Positions 43,031-53,410 of a DNA stretch of 64,000 nt are shown here, piece by piece (position 1 is the stretch's first letter; each line of letters begins with the position of its first letter). The notes beneath the pieces are model-generated. The model saw only the letters and a program-made list of their open reading frames with translations, did not search any database and was not told the origin of the DNA. Source of the stretch: Bathynomus jamesi (lineage: Eukaryota; Arthropoda; Malacostraca; Isopoda; Cirolanidae); NCBI GenBank assembly GCA_023014485.1, contig JAJOZX010012064.1, positions 7,501 through 71,500 on the forward strand, given 5' to 3'. The position numbers and the translations under genes are program-made.

Positions 43031-43533
43031 GGATAACTTCGATAGGTCTGAGTTGTTTCAAGTTGTCCATACATAAGAATAGACAAGCACGAGTATCCTA
43101 CAAATCATTACATTTTTGCTAAAAAGAAGCCATCACTTAAAGATTATAGATTATTCGACGGGTTTTCAAACTTTTTCTTTTAACAGTTACAGCAAAATGG
43201 AAACCTCAAATTTTTTCAGGGCAGACCCGTACATTACCGCTGCTTTAAGAGTGTACCTAATTAAACTACCTTGTGTATAATAATTAGATGAAGCATGCAA
43301 CGCGAAAGAGTATAGTTTGTTTTATGTATTTTTATTATTCAATTTAACAAAAGAATCGTACGTGGATTAGCTACGGTAACGGTTTGGGAACCGTTGCATT
43401 TATTATTCTACGTTGTAAAACCCTAAAGAAACCATTTCCTTCAATTTCCTTCAATTTACTCATTTACCTTGACTCGCTTTCCTGCGTAAATAAAACCATC
43501 CAATATCAAACGTTACACACTTCACGAGTAGCT

Positions 43534-43775
43534 ATGGGCTACATCGTAGCAAATGTCGTAACACCAGTGCCCGTTGATCAGCGAAGTTAAACGACATTCG
43601 GTCGAATAGCGGATGGATGGGAGACCGTCCTCCACGTCCAGACTATGTAGCGATCCGTGGTTAGGATTCCACGTAAAGCTGTAGGTACCCTCCAAAATAT
43701 GACCTTAGCTGTTGCGAAGGAGGTTAAAGAACCCAATCATCATCATCATCATTATTATTATTATTATTATTATTC
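43534..43775 (+). mobile_element. 5S rRNA-derived SINE with (ATC/ATT)n tail
   Basis: The head contains cgttgatcagcgaagttaaa and gcggatggatgggagaccgt, the internal promoter region of 5S rRNA. The body ccagactatgtagcgatccg, ggttaggattccacgtaaag and ctgtaggtaccctcc is shared with the other copies. It ends in tcatcatcatcattattatt. Confidence 0.8.
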
Positions 43776-44085
43776 ACAAATAACTCGAGGAATATCGGAT
43801 GACTATTAAAAATTCGAAATTATTTTATCGTAAAACTAAATGAATAACTGATCCATTTCAAATATTTTACAAATCGTGAACAGTTAGAAAAATATCAAAT
43901 ACACCAAAGATTTATTTTTAAAAAACTATAAAAAAAAAATGTAACACGTTTGAACTGTAACCGAATGTGATTTTATTTTAAACTTCTTCCATCTAACTCC
44001 AAGTGCGATTTTAGAACTTTTACAAGTATAAAATAAAAAAAATTTTGGGCTTTGCATAATTAAATTAAAATTCCCTGTATAATTA

Positions 44086-44120
<35 letters not shown>

Positions 44121-44526
44121 AAAAGAAAGAAAGTGGCCACCTTTTTCAAGGGGCCAACAAAACCACAATTCCAAGTAATTAAAGGGAACGGCCTATTCAG
44201 ATTAGAATACTGTAAATATATTAATGTCGTATCAGATATCTAAGTTGCGCAGGAAAATATTGTAAAACTTTATTGAAGTTCTTTTTCTGAATAAAGGTTT
44301 TGTTTGTTAAAAAACAAATCAAATTAAATCCTTTATATTATTCTTAAAATGAGAGGTAGTTTATTTAAATCGAATGAGCAGTCTTTTTACAAATTCAGTT
44401 TGAACAGCAGCTGTTAAAAAATGAGGTTGACAATACGAAAGTAGAAAGAATTGGCAAATTCGTGTCAGTGAATAGTCAAATTGTAGTTTTACTATCAACT
44501 TTGGCATTGCTCGTCGGTTCACGGTA
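43776..44526. other. Unassigned; (CA)n at 44090-44120
   Basis: AT-rich DNA without recognised genes. Confidence 0.5.
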
Positions 44527-44534
44527 GGCTTAGG

Positions 44535-45659
44535 CAGAGCTGGGCAGTAACGCGTTACGAGTAACGGCCTTTACGTAACGCGGTACTTTTTTAGTAACGG
44601 TAGTGGTAACGGCATTACATTTCAAATCGAGTAACACTTTCAGTAACGACGTTACTTTTTTAGGGAAATACATTCGTTACTCGTTACTTTTTTATCGTAG
44701 CTCGCAATTAGTTTCTTTCGATCCTCACTCATTATTCATTAACCGTTAAAAATTTGTCCCTTCTCTATGAGCGAGGTGTGCATGTTAGCCGTGGCATGCC
44801 TGGCCCTACCCCCATCCACCCTCTCCCCCTACACTAACAGCACTGTCAAAGTAAAAAGGCGAAGAACCCTGGAGCAGGGAGGGACCTAAGTTCAACAGAG
44901 GTTTCGTCATTCCTCTCATCTGGGCCTTCACGGCACGTTAGCTCTGCATCCTTCCCATCCACTAACTTTAAAAATATGTTTATTAAACTTAACACTCCTA
45001 TACCATCTAGTGCCGCTGTTGAGCGGGTTTTTTCAGTAAGGAAGGATATACTGCGTCGGAAACGAGGCTCGCTCTTAAATGCAACTTTTGAGAAGCTTGT
45101 TTTCTTAAAGGCTAATAAAGATCTTTTGAATAGTAGTTCTTAAGTTTGTATATTTAACTAATAAATTTCAATTATCATTGCCATGAACAATAACTCATTT
45201 GATTCATTTCTTTAGTGTTTCGTATTATTGTTTTGCAAAACTAAACTTTCCTGGTATATTCTAGCATTAGTAAATTAGTATCAAGTATGCTACATCCTCT
45301 GTTATGTTGCAATTCCTAGTAATAAATCTTGCAGTAATTTTGTTTCACTTTTTTTGAAAATATTATGCCTTATAAGTCATAACAACGCAATGAAGGCATG
45401 CACAGACTTCATAGCCTATGCATTAACCAGCGGATACAAACCAATACATACTCGCACAAGCGAATGTTTATATAATATGTATATATAAATTATAATATAC
45501 CAATGCATATATATAATATATTTACATTTCATTAAAAGTAACGGTAACGAGTAACGGTGCCGTTACTTTTTAGAAATGGTAACTAACGATAACGGCGTTA
45601 CATTTAGACTGTGGTAACGGTAACGGCATTACATTTATAAAATAACGAGCACAGCACTG
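44535..45659 (+). mobile_element. hAT element with GTAACG subterminal repeats, 1125 bp, exact TSD
   Basis: The ends CAGAGCTGGGCAGTAACGCG and (reverse complement) CAGTGCTGTGCTCGTTATTT are flanked by the exact duplication GGCTTAGG (44527-44534 and 45660-45667). Both ends are packed with GTAACG and CGTTAC motifs, likely binding sites. A transposase tail is inside. Confidence 0.9.
44975..45142 (+). pseudogene. hAT transposase C-terminal fragment
   Basis: The plus frame reads LNTPIPSSAAVERVFSVRKD, ILRRKRGSLLNATFEKLVFL and KANKDLL before a stop. It is the complete dimerisation core (SSAAVERVFS...R..L....FEKL.FLK). The N-terminal BED finger and RNase H-like domain are missing, so the element depends on another copy. 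Confidence 0.85.
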
Positions 45660-45805
45660 GGCTTAGGTTAGGCTAGTTGGTACATTGTTATGGGTTGTAG
45701 AATGCTAGGCTAGGCTTAAACCCAGGACCTAGACGGTATTGCCATGAGGGCAATCTGTTTTGATCTGATAGCGATCGAAAAGTTTAATTTTGTAATTTTA
45801 TGATG

Positions 45806-46685
45806 GTTATAATGACGCGTTTAACTGAGGGAGACAAAAACTGCCGTCAAACTTCTTCGCGAGGAAAGAGGTTTCGATGTAAAAGAAAAGAGAGACATTG
45901 ATCCGTAAATAGTGCGTCAAGTTTGTTGGAAAAAATTTCGGCAATGGGAACTCTCGCACGAAAGTCGGGAAGTGGATCGAGTACAGCAAGGACACCCGGC
46001 AAACACTGAGTCTGCGAATGAACTTATTCGCACCCAAGAAGGAAATCCCCGTTCGAGCGTACGAAGAACCGCTAATCGCGTTGGTATTAAAGTTCAGTGC
46101 ATCGAATTGCGAAGAAAGACCTTGGTCTAAAAATATTTAAGCGTTTCGAAGCGCATCGCACATCTAAACAGTCCAAAGTAAAACGTGTACAATGTTGCCG
46201 TCGAATGCTTCGCCGTTTTAGATCAAATAATGCAGTCATTTTTTTTATGGATAAAAAATTTGCACTATTGAACGGCCTTGAAATATGCAAGCTGATAGTG
46301 TACGCTAACGTAAGGAAAAAAAAAAAAAAAAAAAAAAGGTTCCAATAAGCAGGCTCAGAGAGAGAGAATCACTATCACTATCACTTCAGTCAGTCTGTGA
46401 TGGCTTCTCTTCGTGTTTCTCGTTTATGAAAAACGTTCATTGTTTTCGTCGATGAGGGTGCGAAAATTGATTGAAAATATTACTGTGACGGTATCTTCAG
46501 TAAGATGTTGCCTGAAATTGAAAGTTACGGTGAGAATTGTTTTTTAGCAAGACAGCGCTCCTTGGTCATCGGTCCCGGGACACCATTGCATACTCGCGAG
46601 AACAATGTCCCGATTTCATCGCCCCAGAAGATTGGCCACCAAATAGTCCAAATTTAATATAATACATAAATGCACAATTTAGCGT
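45806..46685 (+). pseudogene. DD37D (maT-like) transposase relic
   Basis: In order through changing frames: MTRLTEGDK, HESREVDRVQQGHPANTESA, NPRSSVRRTANRVGIKVQCI (HTH), KDLGLKIFKRFEAHRTSKQS, a damaged FFMDKKFAL where FSDEKTF would be, then after a gap and an A-tract QDSAP (second Asp). DFIAPEDWPPNSPNL precedes the lost third Asp. It is the same lineage as the relic at 8430-9375, on the opposite strand. No terminal repeats are found. Confidence 0.75.
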
Positions 46686-46749
46686 AATGCAGAAATGATG
46701 CTAACAGGATTGGAATCCAGCACCACCTCGGTAGAAGGTAACACTGCTA

Positions 46750-46822
46750 CCACCTTGTAGCGTGGTAGTATCTCCCTCGCCTTCTACTCGAGAGGTGCTG
46801 GGTTCGAATTTTAGTGGAGTAA
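46750..46822 (+). mobile_element. tRNA-like SINE fragment
   Basis: GTAGCGTGGTAGTATCTCCC and GAGAGGTGCTGGGTTCGAAT give A- and B-box-like segments of a tRNA. The left side (ccagcacc..cctcggtagaag) is a partial mirror. No acceptor stem is seen. Confidence 0.45.
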
Positions 46823-47048
46823 TTTTTGCGTGTATGTATGGGATGATTCGAAAAGGCAAAATGTGACTTATTGGATGACGATGTTAATGTGACGCGTGAC
46901 AAAATGAAAAATTGTATACCAAAATGTGACAAATAATATTAAAACGTGTACTAATTATGTCAGTGCTAATTTGCGAGCTCGGTACCTCATAAGTGAGCTT
47001 TATTTACCGATTGTAAAAGTATTTAGTGTTAATAATTGTTTTAATATA

Positions 47049-47805
47049 CAGGGTGGGCCGTAAGTTTCCATACATAGGAAAATTTAAACGTTTGTTTTTA
47101 TGTTTCAGATACCCTAAGAATATGCGTTTGTAAGATCTTGTTTACTGATGAAGCAAATTTTTACGTCAATGGAGAGGTTAATCGGCAAAACATACGTTAT
47201 TGGAGTAATGCTAACCCTAACTGGCTGAGTCCGACGAAGATGCAAGGTGCCGGTAAAGTGATGGTGTGGGCCGGGATATGGGGTGACAGAATTATTGGAC
47301 CAATTTTTGTCAGTGGAAATCTTAATGCCGAAAGGTATCTTAACATGTTGCAAGAAGAGATTTTCCCATCCCTGCTAAACGAGGAAGGTAACTTCCCAGT
47401 TTACTTCCAGCAAGATGGAGCTCCACCTCATTATGGTCTTCACGTGCGTCGGTATTTGGATCAGCAGCAGTTTCCGGATGCTTGGATTGGTCGGCGTGGT
47501 CCTGTGGAGTGGCCTCCCAGATCCCCAGATCTCACCCCGCTTGATTTCTATCTTTGGGGCACTTGAAGGCCATGGTGTATCAGGAAAAGATACGAGACAT
47601 AAATCATCTAAAGGAACGTATCACCAACGCCATTACAAGCATAACGTCAACTGTGCTAATGCGTGTTCATCAACAGTGGGGAACACGTATTGAAATGTGT
47701 TTTCAAAACAATGGCAACCATGTAGAGCATATTATATAAATAAAAATGGTTGTCCATAAAAAAATGTTTATTTTTCCTATGTATGGAAACTTACGGCCCA
47801 CCCTG
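47049..47805 (+). mobile_element. DD41D element, family A, copy 1 (757 bp)
   Basis: The ends CAGGGTGGGCCGTAAGTTTC, continuing CATACATAGGAAAA, are inverted at the right and flanked by TA. The 5' half of the transposase is deleted. The same deletion joint occurs in copy 2 (59225), so the two descend from one deleted progenitor. Confidence 0.95.
47138..47739 (+). pseudogene. DD41D transposase, catalytic and C-terminal part, frameshifted
   Basis: The frame starts at the first catalytic block: [20 protein letters not shown]. It continues with [20 protein letters not shown] and [12 protein letters not shown] (second Asp). An extra Gln codon (DQQQF) is present relative to copy 2. [20 protein letters not shown] and DFYLWG hold the third Asp. 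A one-base loss before HLKAM then shifts the frame, and the C-terminus ends HQQWGTRIEMCFQNNGNHVE. In copies without the extra codon 41 residues separate the last two Asp. The N-terminal HTH domain is missing, so DNA binding by this copy is unlikely. Confidence 0.9.
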
Positions 47806-48191
47806 TATAACTGTACCGAGGAAGAGGAGGAAATTGCTGTAACAAAATGCTTGGATTTCTATTAATTATTTTATTTTATAGTACAGTGTATATAGATTGG
47901 AGTTGTGATTTAGAAGTTTAGTAAATTTTTTTCAAGAACGGTGAATGTTGCGAAAATATGTTGGGAGGGGAAAAGTAAATAAATAAAAATTAAAATAAAA
48001 TTATTATGAATTTGATGCAGGAATGGGAATGGCTAAAAGGGGAGATGAGGACATTCTAAATTCAAGATGCATTAGAAAGAGTCGGTAAAAGTCACTAAAA
48101 GTCGGGCAATTTGGAAATGTGACAGAATGCCAAAAGGACCGAACCATCCCTCGCGCACACGCGCGCGCACGCACGCACGCACATATATATA
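47806..48191. other. No recognisable feature; (CG)(CA) run at 48154-48184
   Basis: AT-rich DNA, then a mixed purine-pyrimidine alternating run before the SINE. Confidence 0.5.
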
Positions 48192-48475
48192 CACCTTTGG
48201 TAAGCTTCCTCCCGAATTGTTCATTCTGACGAAGGTCAAGCTTTTCACTCCACCTTAGACCTACAGTTTAACGTGGAATCCGAACCACGCCCCATCAGCA
48301 GCCCAGCGTCTTAACCATTAGTCCACCTAGGGTACCCATTTATCTACCAACCACTTTCTTTGTGTGGAAGGATGAACAGCTGGGTTTTGCTGCGCGCCGG
48401 CTGCCGTCGGGTCTCGAATCCGGGGCCGATGGATTCGTAGTCAGCGACGCTAACCACTACACCACCGAGGCGCAT
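48192..48475 (-). mobile_element. Two-headed tRNA SINE, short subfamily, copy 3
   Basis: Reverse complement order: gcgcctcggtggtgtagtgg (head 1), cgcgcagcaaaacccagctg, ggtggactaatggttaagac and gctgggctgctgatggggcg (head 2 directly fused to the body), then cgtggttcggattccacgtt. About 56 bp of the long form, including the second B-box region, is absent. (TA)n flanks both ends. Confidence 0.85.
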
Positions 48476-49227
48476 AAAAAAAAAATATATATATATATAT
48501 ATATATGAATTTAGAACATTCAGATACGTCGTTCTCTTGATGTAATATTAATGAGTTAAAGCCAGTTTTGACGATAATTTCAATAATCCAAACCAAAATG
48601 ACATGTTTCGGATTTACACGGCGGTACGTTATCAGGTTTTTTTAATGAAAATATTTATATTCCAACTGTTACATGAAGGTTGAAATAAATGATGATAAAA
48701 TAACTAAAACTGAAAACCGAACGTTTCATCCTATCGAGTGTGCTCGCATAACAGAAGTCAAAGTTTGTACTCTCATTTGGGTTGCGCGCAGTTTTGTGAT
48801 ATTAGTTGTCAGATCTTGCCAAGTTATAGTAACTTTCCAAAATGTCCTGCCAACTTATTTCCGTCTTCAGTCTAACTTACTTAACCCTTAAGAAAAAAAA
48901 TAAAAAATAAAAAAATAAAAATATTGTTGGAGATTAAGCTCGAATAACGTAGTTCAGTAGTCTCCAAACTTTCCTGGCCAAAGGGAACCCGCATGATTTT
49001 CGTCTCGTTCTACAGTTCTACCCCCTCAACCCCTACCTCCCCCCAACACGAACATAACTTTTATAGTTTTCATATTTTTTTAATTTTTCATATCGTGAAT
49101 AACGTCTCTTAAAAGAGCAGACATAGAACTTCATACCTTTAAATATCAGACAGACACCATTAATTTGATTTCGCACATCACTGAAGCCATACTTTATTAA
49201 TTCCTTCCAGTGTACCGTATCCCAGTT
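48476..49227. other. No recognisable feature
   Basis: A (TA)n at 48486-48506 is followed by unassigned DNA. A 72-codon frame at 48673 has no recognised domain. Confidence 0.5.
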
Positions 49228-49258
<31 letters not shown>

Positions 49259-49266
49259 TACATACA

Positions 49267-49352
<86 letters not shown>
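49228..49352. repeat. (CA)n(CATA)n(TA)n compound array
   Basis: Three repeat types in succession, ending at the SINE copy 4. Confidence 0.95.
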
Positions 49353-49355
<3 letters not shown>

Positions 49356-49636
49356 TCGGTGGTGTGGTGGTTAGCATTGTTGACTACGAATCAATCGGCC
49401 GAGGGATCGAGACCCGGTGACGGCAGGCAGCGCGCAGCAAAACCCAGCTGTTCATCCTTCCACACAAAGAAATTGGTTGGTAGATAAATGGGTACTCTGG
49501 GTAGCCGAGTGGTTAAGACGCTGGGCTGCTGCTGGTGGGGCGTGGTTCGGATTCCACGTTAAACTAGGTCTAAGGTGGAGTGACAAGCTTGACCTTCGTC
49601 AGAACGAACAATTCGGGCGTGAAGCAAAACCAAGGT

Positions 49637-49639
<3 letters not shown>
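49353..49639 (+). mobile_element. Two-headed tRNA SINE, short subfamily, copy 4
   Basis: Head 1 GGTGTGGTGGTTAGCATTGT, linker cgcgcagcaaaacccagctg, head 2 GGTAGCCGAGTGGTTAAGAC, then the joint gctgctgctggtggggcgtg with the same internal deletion as copies 3 and 5. (TA)n on both sides. Confidence 0.85.
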
Positions 49640-49681
<42 letters not shown>

Positions 49682-49702
49682 ATATATATATATATATATA
49701 TA
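49640..49702. repeat. (TA)n microsatellite
   Basis: It connects SINE copy 4 directly to the DD41D element at 49703. Confidence 0.95.
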
Positions 49703-51476
49703 ATGTCCCACGAAAAAGTACACCCAACTTTAGTACTAACTCCTCCAAAAATTGAGATATTTTGGATCTGTTTGTTTGATTTAATATAGCAAATTATTCT
49801 TTGTTAACGTTCAAATTTATTCATGTTTAAACGATTTAGTGTTTAAGCATCTGCTTTTAACTGAAGGGTACAGCAAAATGGGTTGCGCGGAATGATCATT
49901 TCTCCCAGCCAGATAGCTCCTCTTGCTTTAACCAATGTGCTACTTTTTACGTCGAAGGATATTGCAAATATTTTTTTTAAACAATTTGAACTTTTGTATC
50001 TAAGATACGAGTCATACATATAAATGAAGAATCTGAATTACTAAATTTATAAATAACTTTGAAACCTTTATCATGCAGTTTACACGAAGGCAGCGCGTTC
50101 TCATGGTCACAACTTATCTGCAAACTAAAAGCTTAAAACAAGTTCAGAATACCTTCGAACTGCAATTTCCCGATAGAGCTTCTCCAACTAAACATACAAT
50201 TTTGAAGAATGTTCGGAAATACAAAGGAGGAGGAACGGTCCTCAATTTGAACAAAGGACGTTCAGGCCATCCGAAGACGGCAAGAACAGACGAGAACATT
50301 CAGCATGTTCGGCATTTTTAGAGAGAGATCCAAAAGTGTCCACCAGGCGAAATGGTACAGAACTCTCACGCATGTCATTTCATCGAATAGTTCGTGAGGA
50401 TTTGAATTTGTACCCATACAGAATGGAAATTCGACATGAACTCATTGAAGGAGATCTACCTCGCCGCCTAAGATTTGCCCAGTGGTTTTTTGAAAAACCA
50501 GAAAGATTCACGGAACAATTAGTGGTTGGAAATGAGGCGGCCTTTTTTATGAATGGTCTAGTGAACAGACAAATCTGCCGTCAGTATGCATCAAAAAATC
50601 ATCCACCTGACAATCATATCTACGAAAAGAATAACTCTAGACAAAAACTGTCTCTCTGGGTAGGACTGTGCGGTAATGGAGCGGTAATTGGCCCGGTCTT
50701 TTACGATGATAATCTAAATGGTGAAGCTTACCTAGAAATGATAGACCGAGAAATCCTTCCACAAATACGTATTACTTATGGAAACCGATTTAATCGTATT
50801 TGGTGGGTGCAAGACGGAGCTCCTGCTCACAGGAGAGTTATTGTGAAGGAACGCTTGCAGGAAGTCTTCCACCAAAGAGTAGTTGCTACAGGCCATGACA
50901 TTGAATGGCCTCCCAGAAGCCCTGACTTGACCCCGTGTGATTACTTTTTATGGGGTCATTTGAAAAATACGGTAGAGTATTTGCATCACAACCTATCAAT
51001 TTAGATGATTTGAGGACTCGCATCACAGCTGAAATCAACTTGTTAAAAGACAATCCAGATCTTATCAAAAGAGTGATGGGGAAGATGAGAGCTCGACTCC
51101 AGATTTGTATCGATAGGAATGGCGGTCATGTTGAAAGAAAACGAAACTAAGCATAACTTTTGCAATAAGGAATAAAGAAAAATTTGCTTTGTATCTTATT
51201 AAAATTATGTTAAAGTATCTATTATTATGTATTTGTCTTTTCATTACATCGATAGCACACACATTATTTTTTCATTGACCAATTTTGCGCAATCCATTTT
51301 GTTGTACCCTTCAGTTAAAGGCAGATGCTTAAACACTAAATCGTTTAAACATGAATAAATTTGAACGTTAACAAAGAATAATTTGCTATATTAAATCAAA
51401 CAAACAGATCCAAAATATCTCAATTTTTGGAGGAGTTAGTACAATCTAAAGTTGGATGTACTTTTTTGTGGGACAT
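49703..51476 (+). mobile_element. Near full-length DD41D element with TIRs of about 185 bp
   Basis: The left end ATGTCCCACGAAAAAGTACA through gaagggtacagcaaaatggg is mirrored by the right arm (51290-51476) with few differences. TA-rich flanks. At 1774 bp this is the longest Tc1/mariner unit in the window, and the only DD41D copy with both the HTH and the catalytic parts clearly readable. Confidence 0.9.
50073..51150 (+). pseudogene. DD41D transposase, two frameshifts and Asp-to-Asn at the first catalytic site
   Basis: The ATG at 50073 gives MQFTRRQRVLMVTTYLQTKS and an HTH region to KGRSGHPKTARTDENIQ. After a frameshift near 50321, GTELSRMSFHRIVREDLNLY continues the second HTH. The first acid block reads VVGNEAAFFMNGLVNRQICR, where the family has DEA, so the first Asp is Asn. 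WVQDGAPAHRR holds the second Asp and [17 protein letters not shown] the third, with 41 residues between. A second frameshift near 50975 precedes QPINLDDLRTRITAEINLLK and CIDRNGGHVERKRN. About 359 codons in total. Predicted inactive. Confidence 0.9.
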
Positions 51477-51693
51477 ATGGTATATATATATATATATGGT
51501 GGTCTAAAATTACGTAGTAAACTTTTATATGAACATATCTTAAAAATTGTGATATTTAACAATTTTATTTCAAATACAGCAACAATAATTGTTTGATGTT
51601 CAAAGTTTCTTCCTTCAACTTCAACACATTGTTCACAACATCCGACTACTGATTGACAGACATAAAAGTTTACTAGCTAATTTTAGGACACCC

Positions 51694-51695
51694 TC

Positions 51696-51760
<65 letters not shown>
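51694..51760. repeat. (GT)n(TA)n compound array
   Basis: It abuts a Penelope-tail copy on its right. Confidence 0.95.
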
Positions 51761-51764
<4 letters not shown>

Positions 51765-51862
51765 AATAAAACCACGAAGGAAAGGAAACACACAAAGGTG
51801 CTCAAGCGCTTTCGTCTAATGACATCCTCAGGAACACTGAAGTACATAAAAGGGTACGGCCT

Positions 51863-51865
<3 letters not shown>
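51761..51865 (-). mobile_element. Penelope-like tail, solo copy
   Basis: gatgaataaaaccacgaagg, gctcaagcgctttcgtctaa and tgacatcctcaggaacactg match the inverted arm at 25598-25715 nearly base for base. Read on the minus strand it has CTGAGGA, stem TGTC-ATTA-GACG and GAAA. (TA)n on both sides. Confidence 0.8.
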
Positions 51866-51893
<28 letters not shown>

Positions 51894-51894
<1 letters not shown>

Positions 51895-52355
51895 GTCACT
51901 CGTAAATGTTGCTAAACCAAAATTGCAACCATTTTCAGTGAAAAGTTATGTATGTAAAATTGAGGTAGTAAATCGGGTGCAATTATAAATTATTTGAATT
52001 ATATATTGAAGGTTTCCAATATATATATGAGGGTACTTCAATAAGTATCCGCACTTTTTATTTTAGTGATAATATAGTATGTATATATAATATACAGTAT
52101 ACTCGTAATAACGAGATATATATATAGTCACTCGTAAATGTTGCTAAACCAAAATTGCAACCATTTTCAGTGAAAAGTTATGTATGTAAAATTGAGGTAG
52201 TAAATCGGGTGCAATTATAAATTATTTGAATTATATATTGAAGGTTTCCAATATATATATATATGAGGGTACTTCAATAAGTATCCGCACTTTTTATTTT
52301 AGTGATAATATAGTATGTATATATAATATACAGTATACTCGTAATAACGAGCCAA
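51894..52355 (+). repeat. Tandem duplication, two units of about 232 bp
   Basis: agtcactcgtaaatgttgct begins at 51894 and again at 52126. Both units run through tgagggtacttcaataagta to cagtatactcgtaataacga with almost no differences. Each unit contains the 5' terminal repeat of the mariner at 52262. Confidence 0.9.
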
Positions 52356-53335
52356 ACTGAGATCTATAGGCTTATTTAGGCTACTCGTAGCTGTCACATA
52401 TCGTACGAGTAGTGAGCATGGCTGTGTCGCTTTCAATTTGTACTGTGAAAGAACAGAGATCGGTGGTTCGTTTTTTGTGGGCAGAAGGTGTGAAAGGAGC
52501 TGAAATTCACACGCATTTTTGCGTTCAATATGGGAATAATACGTTACCACCGCGAAATGTACGAGTGGATTCAAATGTTTAAGGAATGTCGGACATATGT
52601 TACAAATGCTCAGCGCTCAGGACGACCGTCAACATCAACGAGTGGTGACAAGCAGGAAGAAGCCAGAGCCATGATTTTCGATGACAGAAGATTAACAATA
52701 AAAGAAATTGCATCTTCATTAAACATCAGTCAATGGTCAGCCTATTCAATAGTTCATGACATTCTTGGCTTTCACAAGGTTTGTGCAAGGAAGTTCAAAG
52801 CGCAGCCGTCAGCAGGTAAAGTTATGCTAACACTGTTTCGGGATACACGTGGCCCTATCCTTGAACATTATCTAGAGTGTGGAACTACAGTAACAAGTGC
52901 ATCGTATTCTGACATACTTTGGAATGAGTTAAAGCAGGCAATTCGCACAAAACGGAGAGCGAGATTGTCGGAAGGTGTTATTCTGTTCGACAATGCGCGC
53001 CCTCATACCGCTGCACAGACTAGAAAATGCCTTCAAGAACTTAAATTTGAAGTTCTCGACCATCCAGCCTACAGTCCAGACCTGGCACCTTCGGATTTTT
53101 ACCTGTTTGGACCACTAAAAGACGCTTTGAGAGGTCAGCGATTCCAAAGCGATGATAACCTGAAGGAGGCGGTGCATGACTGGCTACGCACACAGTAAAA
53201 AAAATTCTTTTGTGATGGCATTAGGAAGCTTGTAGATCGCTGGACTAAGTGTATTGAGAAACAGGGAGACTATGTTGAGAAGTGGTGTGTTTATAATGTA
53301 TCAGATGTGAAAATAAAAAGTGCGGATACTTATTG

Positions 53336-53337
<2 letters not shown>
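52262..53337 (+). mobile_element. DD34D mariner, internally deleted, duplicated 5' end
   Basis: The 5' end TGAGGGTACTTCAATAAGTA, continuing TCCGCACTTTTTATTTTAG, matches the reverse complement of the right end (TTCAATAAGTATCCGCACTT), which lacks the outermost bases and runs into (TA)n. About 1.08 kb versus 1.3 kb expected. Confidence 0.9.
52418..53304 (+). pseudogene. Mariner transposase lacking the first catalytic Asp region
   Basis: The ATG at 52418 gives MAVSLSICTVKEQRSVVRFL; a frameshift near 52535 leads to EMYEWIQMFKECRTYVTNAQ. The HTH segment RLTIKEIASSLNISQWSAYS ends in HKVCARKF, which is joined directly to KAQPSAGKVMLTLF. In full mariners about 60 residues with GDETW lie between, so the first catalytic Asp is deleted. 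LFDNARPHTAAQTR and PAYSPDLAPSDFYLFGPLKD carry the other two Asp with 34 residues between. After a stop at 53198 the remaining C-terminus IEKQGDYVEKWCV is readable. Confidence 0.9.

Positions 53338-53404
<67 letters not shown>
53338..53404. repeat. (TA)n microsatellite
   Basis: About 33 units directly at the 3' end of the mariner. Confidence 0.95.
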
Positions 53405-53410
<6 letters not shown>

